In this document: positions 41,634-50,790 of the stretch, piece by piece
Position numbering within the stretch: the first letter of the stretch is position 1
Layout: each line of letters opens with the position of its first letter
Assembly (NCBI GenBank): GCA_937924855.1
Contig: CALEYQ010000073.1
Span: 1-64,000, forward strand
Reading direction: 5' to 3'
DNA: 64,000 nucleotides
Source of the DNA: an uncultured Bacteroidota bacterium
GTDB taxonomy: Bacteria; Bacteroidota; Bacteroidia; JADZBD01
Position numbers and translations under genes: made by a program
The notes under the pieces: model-generated
What the model saw: only the letters and a program-made list of their open reading frames with translations
What the model was told of the DNA's origin: nothing
Database searches by the model: none

Positions 41634-43232
41634 CTAAACCACTTCCGCCGCCTCAAACTCTGAGGTAGCGTGAAAGCGGATGGAGGGATTTTTTTCGGCC
41701 GCCATCTGCAATGCAAAGGCCGATTCGGCAAGAAACACAGGTTTCTCATCTTTATCCAAAGCAATGTGGTGAATCTTTTCGTCGATGAATTGTTCAAGGG
41801 CATTTTTGTCTGAGGAACTGATCCAGCAGGCTTTGTGAAGATCCAATGGTTCGTAATGGCAGGAAGCGCCGTATTCGCTTTTCAGACGATGCTGGATTAC
41901 CTCAAACTGAAGCGGTCCTACGGTTCCCAATATTTTCCGGTTATTATTTTTCCGGGTAAATAACTGAGCAACACCTTCGTCGGTTAGTTGTTCAAGCCCC
42001 TTGTTTAACTGTTTGGTCTTCATGGGATCGGTGTTTACCACCACCTTAAAAAGTTCCGGGGAGAACCGGGGTATACCCTTGAAACTCATTTTTTCACCCT
42101 CGGTGAGTGTGTCGCCGATTTTAAAAATTCCGGAATCGTACAAGCCAATTATATCGCCGGGATAGGCAAAATCAACCAGACTTTTTTCCTGAGCCATAAA
42201 AGCCGTAGGGTTTGAGAATTTATATGACTTTTTCTCACGGACCAAAAAATAGTTTTTGTTGCGTTCGAATATTCCTGAGCAAACCCTGAGAAAGGCAATA
42301 CGGTCGCGATGTCTCGGATCGAGGTTGGCATGGATCTTAAAGACAAATCCCGAGAATTTTTCCTCGGTGGGGCTCACCATCCGTTCGGTGGTTTCCCGTT
42401 CAATCGGGCCAGGTGCAATATCGACAAAGCAATCCAACAACTCCCGTACCCCAAAATTATTTACAGCGCTTCCGAAGAAAACAGGACATAATTCACCCTT
42501 CAGGTATTTTTCTTTTTCAAAAGCAGGATAAACGCCTTCGATAAGGTCTACATCGTTCCGGAGTATTTCGGTAAAATCTTCCCCGATATTTTCCGGAAGC
42601 TGAGGGTCGGTCAGGTCGTTTATCTCTACCACAGACTTGGCAAGCTTTTGTTGGCTTCCCTCAAAAAGCACCAGTTTTTTTTCATAAAGGCTGTACACGC
42701 CTTTGAATCGCTTTCCGATTCCGATAGGCCAGGAGAGGGGCCTTACATTTATTCTCAGTTCCCGTTCAATTTCATCCAGGAGGTCGAAGGGCGATTGTCC
42801 TTCGCGATCGAGTTTGTTGATGAAAACAATAACCGGGGTGTTTCGCATCCGGCACACCTCAAGCAATTTCCGGGTTTGGGGTTCCACACCCTTTACACAA
42901 TCAATTACCATTACCACAGAATCAACAGCGGTTAGGGTCCTATAGGTGTCTTCGGCAAAATCTTCGTGTCCGGGAGTATCCAGCAGGTTTATTTTGTGAT
43001 TCCGGTAATTAAATCCCATGACCGAAGTAGCCACCGAAATACCTCGCTGCTTTTCGATTTCCATGAAATCGGAAGTAGCATGTTTTTTTATTTTGTTTGA
43101 TTTTACCGCTCCTGCCGTTTGGATGGCACCCCCGAAAAGCAGGAATTTTTCCGTGAGGGTTGTTTTACCTGCATCGGGGTGACTGATGATGGCGAAAGTT
43201 TTTCTTCGGAAAATCTCATCCTTTAGGCTCAT
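41634..43232 (-). CDS. prfC: Peptide chain release factor 3
   Basis: RF3 is a translational GTPase that recycles RF1 and RF2 from the ribosome. The 532-residue product has the P-loop SHPDAGKTT (about residues 18-26), the switch segments RGISVATSVM and DTPGHEDF, NKLD, and RF3-specific C-terminal domains ending near FEAAEVV. It is separated by an intrinsic terminator from the DUF3276 gene upstream on the same strand. Confidence 0.97.
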   Translation of the reverse strand: MSLKDEIFRRKTFAIISHPDAGKTTLTEKFLLFGGAIQTAGAVKSNKIKKHATSDFMEIEKQRGISVATSVMGFNYRNHKINLLDTPGHEDFAEDTYRTLTAVDSVVMVIDCVKGVEPQTRKLLEVCRMRNTPVIVFINKLDREGQSPFDLLDEIERELRINVRPLSWPIGIGKRFKGVYSLYEKKLVLFEGSQQKLAKSVVEINDLTDPQLPENIGEDFTEILRNDVDLIEGVYPAFEKEKYLKGELCPVFFGSAVNNFGVRELLDCFVDIAPGPIERETTERMVSPTEEKFSGFVFKIHANLDPRHRDRIAFLRVCSGIFERNKNYFLVREKKSYKFSNPTAFMAQEKSLVDFAYPGDIIGLYDSGIFKIGDTLTEGEKMSFKGIPRFSPELFKVVVNTDPMKTKQLNKGLEQLTDEGVAQLFTRKNNNRKILGTVGPLQFEVIQHRLKSEYGASCHYEPLDLHKACWISSSDKNALEQFIDEKIHHIALDKDEKPVFLAESAFALQMAAEKNPSIRFHATSEFEAAEVV

Positions 43233-43239
43233 ACCGGCA

Positions 43240-43276
43240 AAAATAAAAAAGCCCCGGTACCAGCAGGAACCGGGGG
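43240..43276 (-). terminator. Intrinsic terminator of the DUF3276 gene
   Basis: On the minus strand CCCCGGT and ACCGGGG (plus coordinates 43269-43275 and 43252-43258) form a 7-bp stem, followed by a T-rich tract. It isolates the DUF3276 gene from prfC. Confidence 0.85.
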
Positions 43277-43293
43277 AAAATTAGTGTAATAAT

Positions 43294-43650
43294 TTAAAGG
43301 TCTTCGAAGTTTACATCCGCAGGGTTTGAATTACCCTGGCTGTTGTTGGATACAGCCGCAGCAGAATTCCCATTGTTATGGGATTTGATAAAAGCAACAG
43401 CCTCACTGAGTCCTTCTGAAAATTTCTCAAAATCTTCCTTGTAAAGGAAAAGTTTGTGTTTTTCATAAAAGAATTTTCCGTCTTCACCCATGCGCTTCTT
43501 GCTTTCCGTAATGGTAAGGTAGAAGTCGTTACCCTTGGTGCTTTTCACATCGAAAAAGTAGGTGCGTTTTCCGGCCCTTACCGCTTTAGAAAAAATTTCG
43601 CTTTTTCCGTCAAATCCGTTCAGGCCCTCTTTGTTTTCCATGCCATCCAT
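43294..43650 (-). CDS. DUF3276 PUR-alpha-like nucleic-acid-binding protein
   Basis: This 118-residue protein belongs to the PUR domain family seen in Bacteroidota and Borrelia, which binds single-stranded DNA or RNA. The fold is visible as IFSKAVRAGKRTYFFDVKSTKGNDFYLTITESKK (residues about 19-52, given here as motif blocks) and KLFLYKEDFEKFSEGLSEAV. A Ser/Asn-rich tail ends the protein. A start three residues later (MENKEG) is equally likely. It is monocistronic, with its own terminator. Confidence 0.85.
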   Translation of the reverse strand: MDGMENKEGLNGFDGKSEIFSKAVRAGKRTYFFDVKSTKGNDFYLTITESKKRMGEDGKFFYEKHKLFLYKEDFEKFSEGLSEAVAFIKSHNNGNSAAAVSNNSQGNSNPADVNFEDL

Positions 43651-43717
43651 CGTTAAAAAAGTTAAACTTATAGCAAATGTTTATAAAATAGTCGAATATT
43701 CCAAATTTATTAATCTT

Positions 43718-45490
43718 TTAAGAAAAGTCTCTTTCCTTTTGAGTTTCAAGCTGTTGCTTCTCCCAAAGCCGGAAATACCGCCCTTTTTGTGCCAAAAGCT
43801 CCTGATGGCTTCCTCTTTCTGCTATTTTTCCCTGTTCCAAAAACAGAATTTCGTCGGCATTTTTAACCCCGGAAACCCGGTGGGAAATTATCAGGGTGGT
43901 TTTGCCTTTCATGATCCGGTGGAGATTTCTCAGGATTTCGTCTTCTGTTTCAGTATCAACTGCGGAAAGGCAATCATCAAAAATCAATATGTCGGGATTT
44001 TTATAAATAGCTCTGGCAATTGAAATTCTTTGTTTCTGACCACCGCTCAGGGTAACTCCCCGCTCTCCCACACGGGTTTCAAATCCCTCCCGGAAACCCA
44101 TGATGTTCTCGTAGACCACCGAATCGCGGGCCGCTTGCTCAATTTTTTCCATATCGGGATTATCCGGCCTTCCGAAGGCAATGTTTGCTGCAATGGTGTC
44201 GGAAAACAAAAAAACTTCCTGGGGTACATAACCAATGGCTTTTCTGACCTCGGAAAGACTGAAACTCCGGATGTCTTTATCGCCAATGGAAATGCTACCC
44301 GTTGCGGGATCAACCAGGCGAGCCAACAGTGAAACCAGGGTTGATTTACCGCTTCCGGTTTTTCCAATTACGGCCAGGGTTTTTCCTTTGGGTAAGTGAA
44401 AGGAAACATTTTCAAGGGCTTTAATACCGCTGTCGGGGTAGACATAGGTAACATTCTTAAAGGAGACATCACCGGGCGTAAATTTTTCAGGGTTTGGATT
44501 TTCCTTTAATACGGGTTCGGTTTTCAGAAACTCATTGATTCTTTCCTGTGAGGCGGCCGCTCTTTGAACCAGTGCCGTTACCCATCCCAATGCCGCAACC
44601 GGCCACAAAAGTTTGTTTACATAAATAATGAATTCGGTAATGTTGCCCGTAGTGATGTTTCCCGAAATGGTTTCCATGCCCCCCACATAAACCGTGAAGA
44701 TGGTGGAAAGTCCAATCATTAATATCATCACCGGATGAAAAAGTGCTTCGGTTTTGGCCAGGCTCAGACTCAGTCCGCGGTAATGATTATTTTTTTTGTC
44801 GAGCCTGTGGGCGCTGTCGGCCTCACGGGCAGATGCCTTTAAAACCCTGATTCCGGAAAATGATTCCTGGGCATGCACGGAAAGTTCCGAGAGCTGTGCC
44901 TGAACCTTATTGCTTTTCCGGTTCACAACCTTACTTATCCGGTAAATTACAATGGCCAAAAAGGGCAGGGGAGCCAAAACGATCAGGCTGTAATAAGGAT
45001 CAACCCGCATCATGAAAATAACAACAACTATTATGGTGATGGTTGTGTTGGTCAGGTACATGATGGCAGGACCGAGATACATTCGCACCCGGCTTACATC
45101 TTCGCTGATGCGATTCATTAAATCGCCCGTTGAGTTTACTTTGTAAAAGGGCTGATCGAGTTTCTGGTAATGGTCGTAAATATCATTTTTAAGGTCGTAT
45201 TCAATATGCCGCGACATAACGATAATGGTTTGCCGCATCATAAACATGAAAATGCCTGAAACGATTGCAGAGCCGGTAATGAGCATGAAAAAACGAAACA
45301 GCGGCCAGCCGATTCCTTCGGGAAAGTTTCCCGAAAAAAGTTTTGCTTCAACGGCAAAGTCAACCGCTTCACGCACTACCGGAGCCCATAAAATTCCAAA
45401 GAGGTTGGAAAGGGCAACAAATAATAATCCCCAGCCCAGATGTGCGGGGTAGCGTTTAAGGTATTTATTAAGATAAGCTAACTGCTTCAA
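43718..45490 (-). CDS. ABC exporter, fused permease and ATPase
   Basis: This MsbA-like half-transporter (590 residues) has six transmembrane helices (about residues 20-310) and a C-terminal nucleotide-binding domain. The NBD shows Walker A GKTGSGKST, Q-loop YVPQEVF, signature LSGGQKQR and an H-loop ISHR. Walker B reads ILIFDDCLSAVD, with Asp instead of the usual catalytic Glu, so turnover may be slow or need a partner. I chose the TTG start at 45490 because LKQLAYLNKYL matches the family N-terminus and a -7 element lies just upstream. An ATG at 45583 would add 31 unlikely residues. Confidence 0.88.
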   Translation of the reverse strand: MKQLAYLNKYLKRYPAHLGWGLLFVALSNLFGILWAPVVREAVDFAVEAKLFSGNFPEGIGWPLFRFFMLITGSAIVSGIFMFMMRQTIIVMSRHIEYDLKNDIYDHYQKLDQPFYKVNSTGDLMNRISEDVSRVRMYLGPAIMYLTNTTITIIVVVIFMMRVDPYYSLIVLAPLPFLAIVIYRISKVVNRKSNKVQAQLSELSVHAQESFSGIRVLKASAREADSAHRLDKKNNHYRGLSLSLAKTEALFHPVMILMIGLSTIFTVYVGGMETISGNITTGNITEFIIYVNKLLWPVAALGWVTALVQRAAASQERINEFLKTEPVLKENPNPEKFTPGDVSFKNVTYVYPDSGIKALENVSFHLPKGKTLAVIGKTGSGKSTLVSLLARLVDPATGSISIGDKDIRSFSLSEVRKAIGYVPQEVFLFSDTIAANIAFGRPDNPDMEKIEQAARDSVVYENIMGFREGFETRVGERGVTLSGGQKQRISIARAIYKNPDILIFDDCLSAVDTETEDEILRNLHRIMKGKTTLIISHRVSGVKNADEILFLEQGKIAERGSHQELLAQKGRYFRLWEKQQLETQKERDFS

Positions 45491-45495
45491 GACTG

Positions 45496-45503
45496 CAAAG
45501 TTA
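45496..45503 (-). promoter_or_regulatory. -7 promoter element of the ABC exporter
   Basis: TAACTTTG on the minus strand matches exactly and lies 5 nt before the TTG start. It sits inside the longer open frame that begins at 45583, arguing against that start. Confidence 0.6.
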
Positions 45504-45548
45504 CAAATTGCCTTAAGCCCTGAAATTCGGCCTATTAAAGAAAAAAGG

Positions 45549-45556
45549 TTACTTTT
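45549..45556 (+). promoter_or_regulatory. -7 promoter element of the leucine dehydrogenase gene
   Basis: TACTTTTG matches TAnnTTTG exactly. The leader to the ATG at 45595 is 38 nt and contains a small CCTCC/GGAGG hairpin (45563-45574). Confidence 0.55.
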
Positions 45557-45594
45557 GCCCCAACCTCCTGGGAGGCTGGCCAATTTCCTGATTT

Positions 45595-46671
45595 ATGGAA
45601 TCAACTAAAGAACTTTCATTGTCGGTGCAGGATCATCCTGTGTTTGGCAGAATGCATATTCACGATCACGAGGAGGTTGTTTTCTGCAACGACAATAAAA
45701 CCGGCCTTCGTGCCATCATCGCGGTTCACAATACAACCCTGGGCCCCTCTCTGGGAGGGACCAGAATGTGGACATATGCCCGTGAAACCGATGCTCTCAT
45801 AGATGTATTGCGATTGAGCCGGGGAATGACATACAAGGCTGCCGTTGCGGGATTGAAACTGGGTGGAGGAAAGGCCGTAATCATGGGCGATTCCAAAACC
45901 ATGAAGTCGGAAGCCCTTTTCCGCCGGTTCGGACAATTTGTGGATAGTCTGGGTGGAAAATACATCACCGCGGAAGATGTGGGTGTTGGTCCTTCAGATA
46001 TGGTTTGGGTTTCCAAAGAAACAAAACATGTAACCGGTTTGCCCGGGAAAAGCGGCGATCCCAGCCCGGTAACCGCCTTTGGTGTTTATATGGGCATGAA
46101 GGCATCCGCAAAACGAAAATGGGGCAGCGATGCGCTGAAAGGAAAGAAAATTCTGGTTCAGGGGGTTGGACATGTTGGGGCCAGCCTGGTAAAACACCTT
46201 TGCGAAGAGGGTGCTGTGGTAATGGTGACGGATATTTTTGAAGACCGGCTTAAAACGCTGGCTGCAGAGCTTCCCGTAAAGATAGTTGACAAGGATAATT
46301 TTTTTGATTTGGAGTTTGATATTTATGCGCCCTGTGCTTTGGGCGCAACCCTTAATAACGACAGCATTGCCCGAATGAAATGTGAAGTGGTTTGCGGAGC
46401 TGCCAATAACCAGTTGGAAGATGAAAAAGTGCACGGAGCAAAACTGGTTGAAAAAGGCATCGTTTACGCGCCCGATTTTGTGGTAAATGCCGGCGGATTG
46501 ATAAATGTGTATTCGGAAATAACCGGAGATTCCCGTGAAAAGGTTATGGAAAGCGCCGGGAACATTTATCAGACTACCCTTCGTATATTCGAAAGGGCAG
46601 AAAAAGAAAATATTCCAACTTACCTGGCTGCAAACCTTTTGGCAGAGGAGCGGTTGCGTAAGGGAGTATGA
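45595..46671 (+). CDS. Leucine (Glu/Leu/Phe/Val) dehydrogenase
   Basis: This NAD-dependent amino acid dehydrogenase of the leucine/valine type oxidatively deaminates branched-chain amino acids. The 358-residue product has TLGPSLGGTRMW, the catalytic-lysine block YKAAVAGLKLGGGKAV, the metal-free Rossmann turn VQGVGHVGASLVKHL and APDFVVNAGGLINVYSE, all typical of leucine dehydrogenase. Substrate preference within the family cannot be fixed by eye. nusB follows 66 nt downstream. Confidence 0.93.
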   Translation: MESTKELSLSVQDHPVFGRMHIHDHEEVVFCNDNKTGLRAIIAVHNTTLGPSLGGTRMWTYARETDALIDVLRLSRGMTYKAAVAGLKLGGGKAVIMGDSKTMKSEALFRRFGQFVDSLGGKYITAEDVGVGPSDMVWVSKETKHVTGLPGKSGDPSPVTAFGVYMGMKASAKRKWGSDALKGKKILVQGVGHVGASLVKHLCEEGAVVMVTDIFEDRLKTLAAELPVKIVDKDNFFDLEFDIYAPCALGATLNNDSIARMKCEVVCGAANNQLEDEKVHGAKLVEKGIVYAPDFVVNAGGLINVYSEITGDSREKVMESAGNIYQTTLRIFERAEKENIPTYLAANLLAEERLRKGV

Positions 46672-46737
46672 AATAGGCCAATTAACCCATAGGAACGAGA
46701 CCAGGAATTTCGTTCTTATACAAACCCCTGTACCTCC

Positions 46738-47685
46738 ATGCTTAACAGGAGATACTTGCGAATTAAAGTGCTTCAGGCTGTCTACGCCTTTTTTGTCTCA
46801 GGAAATGACGATATTTCCAGAGGGGAAAAAGAGCTATGGGCCTCGGTTTCCAAAACCCGGGAAATGTATTTTTTCCTGTTGCGCTTACTAACCGAAATTC
46901 ATTCCGTGGTTGGTCAGTTCCTCGAAGAGGAAAAGGCCAAAAACTTTCCCGGTCAGTCTGAAATTCATACCTATTCAAGATTTTTAAGCCTCAAGCCCCT
47001 GGCCCAGCTGGCTCAGAATTCTGCCATTGAGAAATTCTGCCGTGAAAACGGTTTGAGTTGGACCGAAAAACCGGAAATAGTTAGGCGCCTTGCAGTTTCA
47101 TTTAAAAACAGTAGTACCCGCGAAGCCATTCATGCCATTGAACCCACCGACTATGCCGGTGAAATAAAATTTCTGATCGACTTTTACAAAGAGCATGTGG
47201 TTCAATACGAATACCTGGAAACCTGGTTTGAGGATAAAAGTATTTATTGGGCCGATGAGGTAGATTTTTGTCATGCAATGGTTATGCGTACCCTTGGACA
47301 GTTCGATCCTCAGGATCCTAAAGGAACAACCCCCTTTGAATTGTATAAAAACGAAGCGGAGGACACCGAATTCATCCGGGATTTATTCCGGCAGACACTT
47401 ATAAATTCCGAGAAGCTGGAGCAAAGGATATCGGAAAAAACCAGAAACTGGGATGTCGACCGGATTGCGCTCATGGATATTATTCTGATGAAACTGGCCA
47501 TTACCGAAATCACGCATTTTCAGAACATCCCCGTCAAAGTAAGTCTGAACGAGTATATAGAACTTTCAAAGTCCTTCAGTACGCCCCGGAGCCGGGTATT
47601 TATAAATGGAATTCTGGATAAGATGGTGCAGGATTTGCGCAGGGAAAACCTGGTTAAAAAGGTAGGAAGAGGCCTCATTGAATAG
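46738..47685 (+). CDS. nusB: Transcription antitermination factor NusB
   Basis: NusB forms part of the rRNA antitermination complex with NusE/S10. The C-terminal half carries the NusB fold: WDVDRIALMDIILMKLAITEI, then VSLNEYIELSKSFSTPRSRVFINGILDKM. At 315 residues it is about twice the E. coli length because of an N-terminal helical extension, as is usual in Bacteroidota. It heads the conserved run nusB-DUF1573-yajC-ybbR-coaE. Confidence 0.94.
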   Translation: MLNRRYLRIKVLQAVYAFFVSGNDDISRGEKELWASVSKTREMYFFLLRLLTEIHSVVGQFLEEEKAKNFPGQSEIHTYSRFLSLKPLAQLAQNSAIEKFCRENGLSWTEKPEIVRRLAVSFKNSSTREAIHAIEPTDYAGEIKFLIDFYKEHVVQYEYLETWFEDKSIYWADEVDFCHAMVMRTLGQFDPQDPKGTTPFELYKNEAEDTEFIRDLFRQTLINSEKLEQRISEKTRNWDVDRIALMDIILMKLAITEITHFQNIPVKVSLNEYIELSKSFSTPRSRVFINGILDKMVQDLRRENLVKKVGRGLIE

Positions 47686-47695
47686 GAAATTCCCC

Positions 47696-47703
47696 TAACT
47701 TTG
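47696..47703 (+). promoter_or_regulatory. -7 promoter element of the DUF1573-yajC-ybbR-coaE run
   Basis: TAACTTTG matches exactly, 16 nt before the DUF1573 ATG and just after the nusB stop. Confidence 0.65.
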
Positions 47704-47719
47704 CGTAAAATTAATAATC

Positions 47720-48175
47720 ATGAACAAGTTGCTTTTGCTTTTCATCCCCCTCGTTCTTTTGGCCGGGTGTCAAAGTAAGCCCCTTGACGAGGATGATATT
47801 GATTCGGATATTGTAAATATTCCGGGTGATGGCTCAAAATCAGGAGATTTGCCTGTGATTACCTTTGAAAACGAAAATCACAATTTTGGGACCATAACCG
47901 AAGGAGAGAAAGTGAGTTATGCCTTTAAGTTTAAGAATACGGGTAAGAAAGATTTGGTTATTTCTTCCGCTAAGGGAAGTTGCGGATGCACGGTAGCTGA
48001 TCCTCCGGCGAAACCCATTAGGCCCGGAGAATCGGGATTTATTACCGTTACTTTTGACAGCCAGGGCAGGGATGGATTCAATAAAAAAGAAGTTGTGGTG
48101 GTATCCAATTGCCAGCCCAATTCAAAAATAATTACCTTCTCGGTGAATGTAGTCAAGAAGGAAGAGGCCAAGTAA
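47720..48175 (+). CDS. DUF1573 lipoprotein
   Basis: This 151-residue exported protein has a lipobox (VLLAGC, Cys17), an acidic linker and a DUF1573 immunoglobulin-like domain: FENENHNFGTITEGEKVSYAFKFKNTGKKDLVI (about residues 50-82, described as blocks), then SSAKGSCGCTV and RPGESGFITVTFDS. The CGC pair is characteristic. The domain is common beside yajC in Bacteroidota, but its role is unknown. Confidence 0.92.
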   Translation: MNKLLLLFIPLVLLAGCQSKPLDEDDIDSDIVNIPGDGSKSGDLPVITFENENHNFGTITEGEKVSYAFKFKNTGKKDLVISSAKGSCGCTVADPPAKPIRPGESGFITVTFDSQGRDGFNKKEVVVVSNCQPNSKIITFSVNVVKKEEAK

Positions 48176-48201
48176 TTTTTAATAATAACTAATAACAACG
48201 T

Positions 48202-48528
48202 ATGAATTCAATGGTTTATCTGCAGGCACAAGGCCAGGGCGGGGGAATGCAGTCGCTGATTTTTCTGGTACTGATTTTTGTGGTTTTTTATTTCTTTATG
48301 ATCCGGCCTCAGATGAAAAAAACCAAGGCTGCCCAGAAGTATAAAGAATCCTTACAAAAAGGCGACAAAATTGTTACTATTGGCGGGGTGCATGGCACCA
48401 TTGTAGAACTTAACGACACTACCATGCTGGTGGAAGTGGATAATGGAGTTAAAATCCGTTTTGAGCGTTCTGCCGTTAGTATGGAAGCAACTCAGGCCTT
48501 GAATAATCCCAAGGACGGGAGAAAATAA
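48202..48528 (+). CDS. yajC: Sec translocon accessory protein YajC
   Basis: YajC is a single-pass accessory subunit of the SecDF-YajC complex. The 108-residue product has one transmembrane helix (about 17-33) followed by FMIRPQMKKTKAAQKYKESL and GDKIVTIGGVHGTIVELND, which are diagnostic. It lies 26 nt after the DUF1573 gene and 18 nt before the YbbR-like gene. Confidence 0.95.
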   Translation: MNSMVYLQAQGQGGGMQSLIFLVLIFVVFYFFMIRPQMKKTKAAQKYKESLQKGDKIVTIGGVHGTIVELNDTTMLVEVDNGVKIRFERSAVSMEATQALNNPKDGRK

Positions 48529-48546
48529 CCCTTTAAACTTTTTTTA

Positions 48547-49518
48547 TTGGAAAAACCCGGCTCTCAGGACAATTTTAAAAGACGGAGGTTCGGACTGAAC
48601 CGGAATGCCTGGGTGTTTCTGGTTTGTATTCTGGTAGCCACCCTGGGCTGGTTTTTAAATGCCCTTGCCGGAACCTATCCGGTTCAACGCTCATTTCCCG
48701 TAAAATTTGTAAATCTTCCTGTGGGATATCCGGGAACCCTGAACCTGCCCGATTCAATTAGGGTGGAATTAAAGGCCACAGGTTTTAATTTCCTTTTCGG
48801 AAGGCTGGGAGGAAAAGTATTGGTTTTTGATTGTTCCAACCCCCAGCGTAAAAATGGAAGTAATCAGTTGTTTATTCTCACTTATACGCGACTGCCAAAG
48901 ATTGCCCGGCAACTGGGTTCGGATTTTGAACTGGTTAGTATTGATCCCGATACTTTGTACTTTGTCCGGCCCGATGCCCCCAAAAAAAATCTCCCCGTTG
49001 TTTTTAAAGGGCGCATTCAGCTGCCACCCAATTATTTTTTACTCGATTCCATCAAATTAAATCCTCCCCTGGTTGAAGTCATCGGTTATAATCCGGACAT
49101 GAAATTGATTGAAACCGAAGCCCGGGTTTTTCATGATGTAACCGGACTGATGAAAAAGAAGGTGGCCCTGGTTAATCCGGGTCCCAAAGGAACACACCTT
49201 TATCCCGATTCGGTAGAAATAGAAGTCAGGGCTGAAAAATTCACCGAGCAGACCTTTTTGGTTAATGTGAGCTTGGTTAATCTACCTCCGGATGTATCTG
49301 TTAAGGTGTTTCCCCGTCAGGTGAAAGTAAAATGCCTGGTTCCTTTATCAGAGCTTGAAAAAATTACCCCCGGCGATTTTCAGGCTGTGGTTGACTACCT
49401 TCAGATAGATTTGAAAAAAGACAAAAAAGCTGCCGTTCATGTTTCCACCGGATTGCGCCACATAAAAAATTTAAGGGCGGTGGAAGAACAGGTGGAATTT
49501 ATTATCCGGAAATTATGA
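48547..49518 (+). CDS. YbbR-like domain membrane protein
   Basis: The product (323 residues) has one N-terminal transmembrane helix (about residues 21-41) and a periplasmic region of YbbR-like beta-domains, for example FPVKFVNLPVGYPGTLNLPDSIRVEL near the start and LVNVSLVNLPPDVSVKVFPRQVKVKC near the end (blocks only). In Firmicutes a YbbR protein activates the c-di-AMP cyclase. No cyclase gene is next to it here. The start is TTG. No ATG or GTG precedes the helix in frame. It overlaps coaE by 4 nt. Confidence 0.85.
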   Translation: MEKPGSQDNFKRRRFGLNRNAWVFLVCILVATLGWFLNALAGTYPVQRSFPVKFVNLPVGYPGTLNLPDSIRVELKATGFNFLFGRLGGKVLVFDCSNPQRKNGSNQLFILTYTRLPKIARQLGSDFELVSIDPDTLYFVRPDAPKKNLPVVFKGRIQLPPNYFLLDSIKLNPPLVEVIGYNPDMKLIETEARVFHDVTGLMKKKVALVNPGPKGTHLYPDSVEIEVRAEKFTEQTFLVNVSLVNLPPDVSVKVFPRQVKVKCLVPLSELEKITPGDFQAVVDYLQIDLKKDKKAAVHVSTGLRHIKNLRAVEEQVEFIIRKL

Positions 49519-50114
49519 TTAAGGTAGGAATTACCGGGGGCATCGGAAGCGGCAAATCAACCGTTTCAAAAATTTTTGCAAGCCTTGGAATTCCTGTTTT
49601 TGATTCCGATCAGAAGGGCAGGGAAGTAATTAATTATCCTGAAATTGTTAATGCCCTGGTGGCCCGTTTCGGTGATGAAATTCTTACCGGTGAAATGCCC
49701 GACCGGAAAAAAATTGCATCCCGGGTATTTGCTTCTCCGCCCGACCTTGAATTTTTGAACTCTCTGGTTCACCCCGCCGTAAAAAAGGCATTTCTCGAAT
49801 GGGCAGGAGCCTTCGAAAATGCTTCTCACGCTTATGTGTTGAAAGAGGCAGCTATTTTATTCGAAAGCGGGGCCTACCGACAGGTTGATAAAGTGATTGT
49901 GGTGGATGCTCCGGAGGAAATACGGATAGAAAGGGTGGTAAAACGCGACGGGGTCAGTCCTGAGGATGTTAGAAAAAGAATGGAAAGGCAATGGAAGGGT
50001 GCTGCTTTGCTCGAAAAAGCCGACTTTGTAATTCATAACCCCGGGGACGTTTTTTTAATACCCCAGGCACTCAACATCCACCGTGAGCTTTCCGAAAAAT
50101 ATATACATTTGTAA
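49515..50114 (+). CDS. coaE: Dephospho-CoA kinase
   Basis: CoaE phosphorylates dephospho-CoA in the last step of coenzyme A synthesis. The 199-residue product has the P-loop GITGGIGSGKST, the FDSDQKGREVI acceptor region, LVHPAVKKAF and a lid segment VVVDAPEEIRIERVVKRDG. It starts within the ybbR stop and ends just before a small membrane-protein gene. Confidence 0.96.
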   Translation: MIKVGITGGIGSGKSTVSKIFASLGIPVFDSDQKGREVINYPEIVNALVARFGDEILTGEMPDRKKIASRVFASPPDLEFLNSLVHPAVKKAFLEWAGAFENASHAYVLKEAAILFESGAYRQVDKVIVVDAPEEIRIERVVKRDGVSPEDVRKRMERQWKGAALLEKADFVIHNPGDVFLIPQALNIHRELSEKYIHL

Positions 50115-50116
50115 GC

Positions 50117-50482
50117 ATGGAAACACCCAATAATCCCGGAACCGGATCTCCCCTCGATATTCCAGCACAGCAGGTACTGCCGAACAGCACCGCTGCTTTG
50201 GTGCTTGGAATAATTTCTATACCCACCTGTATTTGCTACGGCATAGTGGGGCTTGTCTGCGGCATAATTGCCATAATTCTGGCCTCAAAAGGAAAAGACC
50301 TGTATAAACAAAACCCCTCCCTATATACCGCTGCCAGTTACAACAATCTGAATGCCGGAAAAGTTTGCGGCATTATCGGAACCTGTCTCTCAGGGTTGTT
50401 TTTGCTGTATGTAATTGTTGCCCTTGCCTTTTACGGAATGGTGTTAGGGTCATTGTTGGATGTTTTCAGCCTTCCTCAATAA
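50117..50482 (+). CDS. Small membrane protein (CCC-motif/DUF4190-like)
   Basis: The product (121 residues) has a Pro/Gly/Asn-rich cytoplasmic N-terminus and three to four short hydrophobic segments. These include IISIPTCICYGIVGLVCGIIAIILA and a second Gly-rich helix after NNLNAGKVCGIIGTC (blocks). The Cys-rich helices match what I recall as CCC-motif membrane proteins of Bacteroidota. Function unknown. It overlaps the next gene by 23 nt. Confidence 0.8.
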   Translation: METPNNPGTGSPLDIPAQQVLPNSTAALVLGIISIPTCICYGIVGLVCGIIAIILASKGKDLYKQNPSLYTAASYNNLNAGKVCGIIGTCLSGLFLLYVIVALAFYGMVLGSLLDVFSLPQ

Positions 50483-50789
50483 TTCGCTGATTTTCTCGAT
50501 TTCGGCCTGGCTTGAAAATAACCAGCAGCCCTGTCTTGTAAAGAAAAGCACCGGCCTTGCCTGTCCGGGTTGTGGTTTTCAGACTTCCCTTATTGCTTTG
50601 GCTGATGGAAGGGTGGTGGATTCATTTATGGCCTACCCACCCCTGATTCCCTTTCTTTTTACCCTGGTTTTTCTGGGATTGCATTTATATTTCAGATTTC
50701 GCAAGGGAGCCAGAATTCTGGTGGGGCTGTTCGTTTTGACTTCAGCGCTTATTGTCGTAAATTTTGTAATAAAATCGTTTTTTCAATAA
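50460..50789 (+). CDS. DUF2752 membrane protein
   Basis: The product (109 residues) has the DUF2752 signature STGLACPGCGFQTSLIALADG (positions about 31-50) followed by two hydrophobic helices. The CPxCG pair could bind metal or form a disulfide. The family often neighbours small CCC-motif proteins, as here. Function unknown. Confidence 0.88.
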   Translation: MFSAFLNNSLIFSISAWLENNQQPCLVKKSTGLACPGCGFQTSLIALADGRVVDSFMAYPPLIPFLFTLVFLGLHLYFRFRKGARILVGLFVLTSALIVVNFVIKSFFQ

Positions 50790-50790
50790 C

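Noticed and set aside
45491..45583. Upstream extension of the ABC exporter starting at ATG 45583
   Set aside because: The extra 31 residues do not resemble the family, and the segment contains the exact promoter element that precedes the TTG start.
46692..46715. Hairpin between leucine dehydrogenase and nusB as a terminator
   Set aside because: The stem GAACGA/TCGTTC is only six pairs and no T run follows, so it does not meet the intrinsic terminator pattern.
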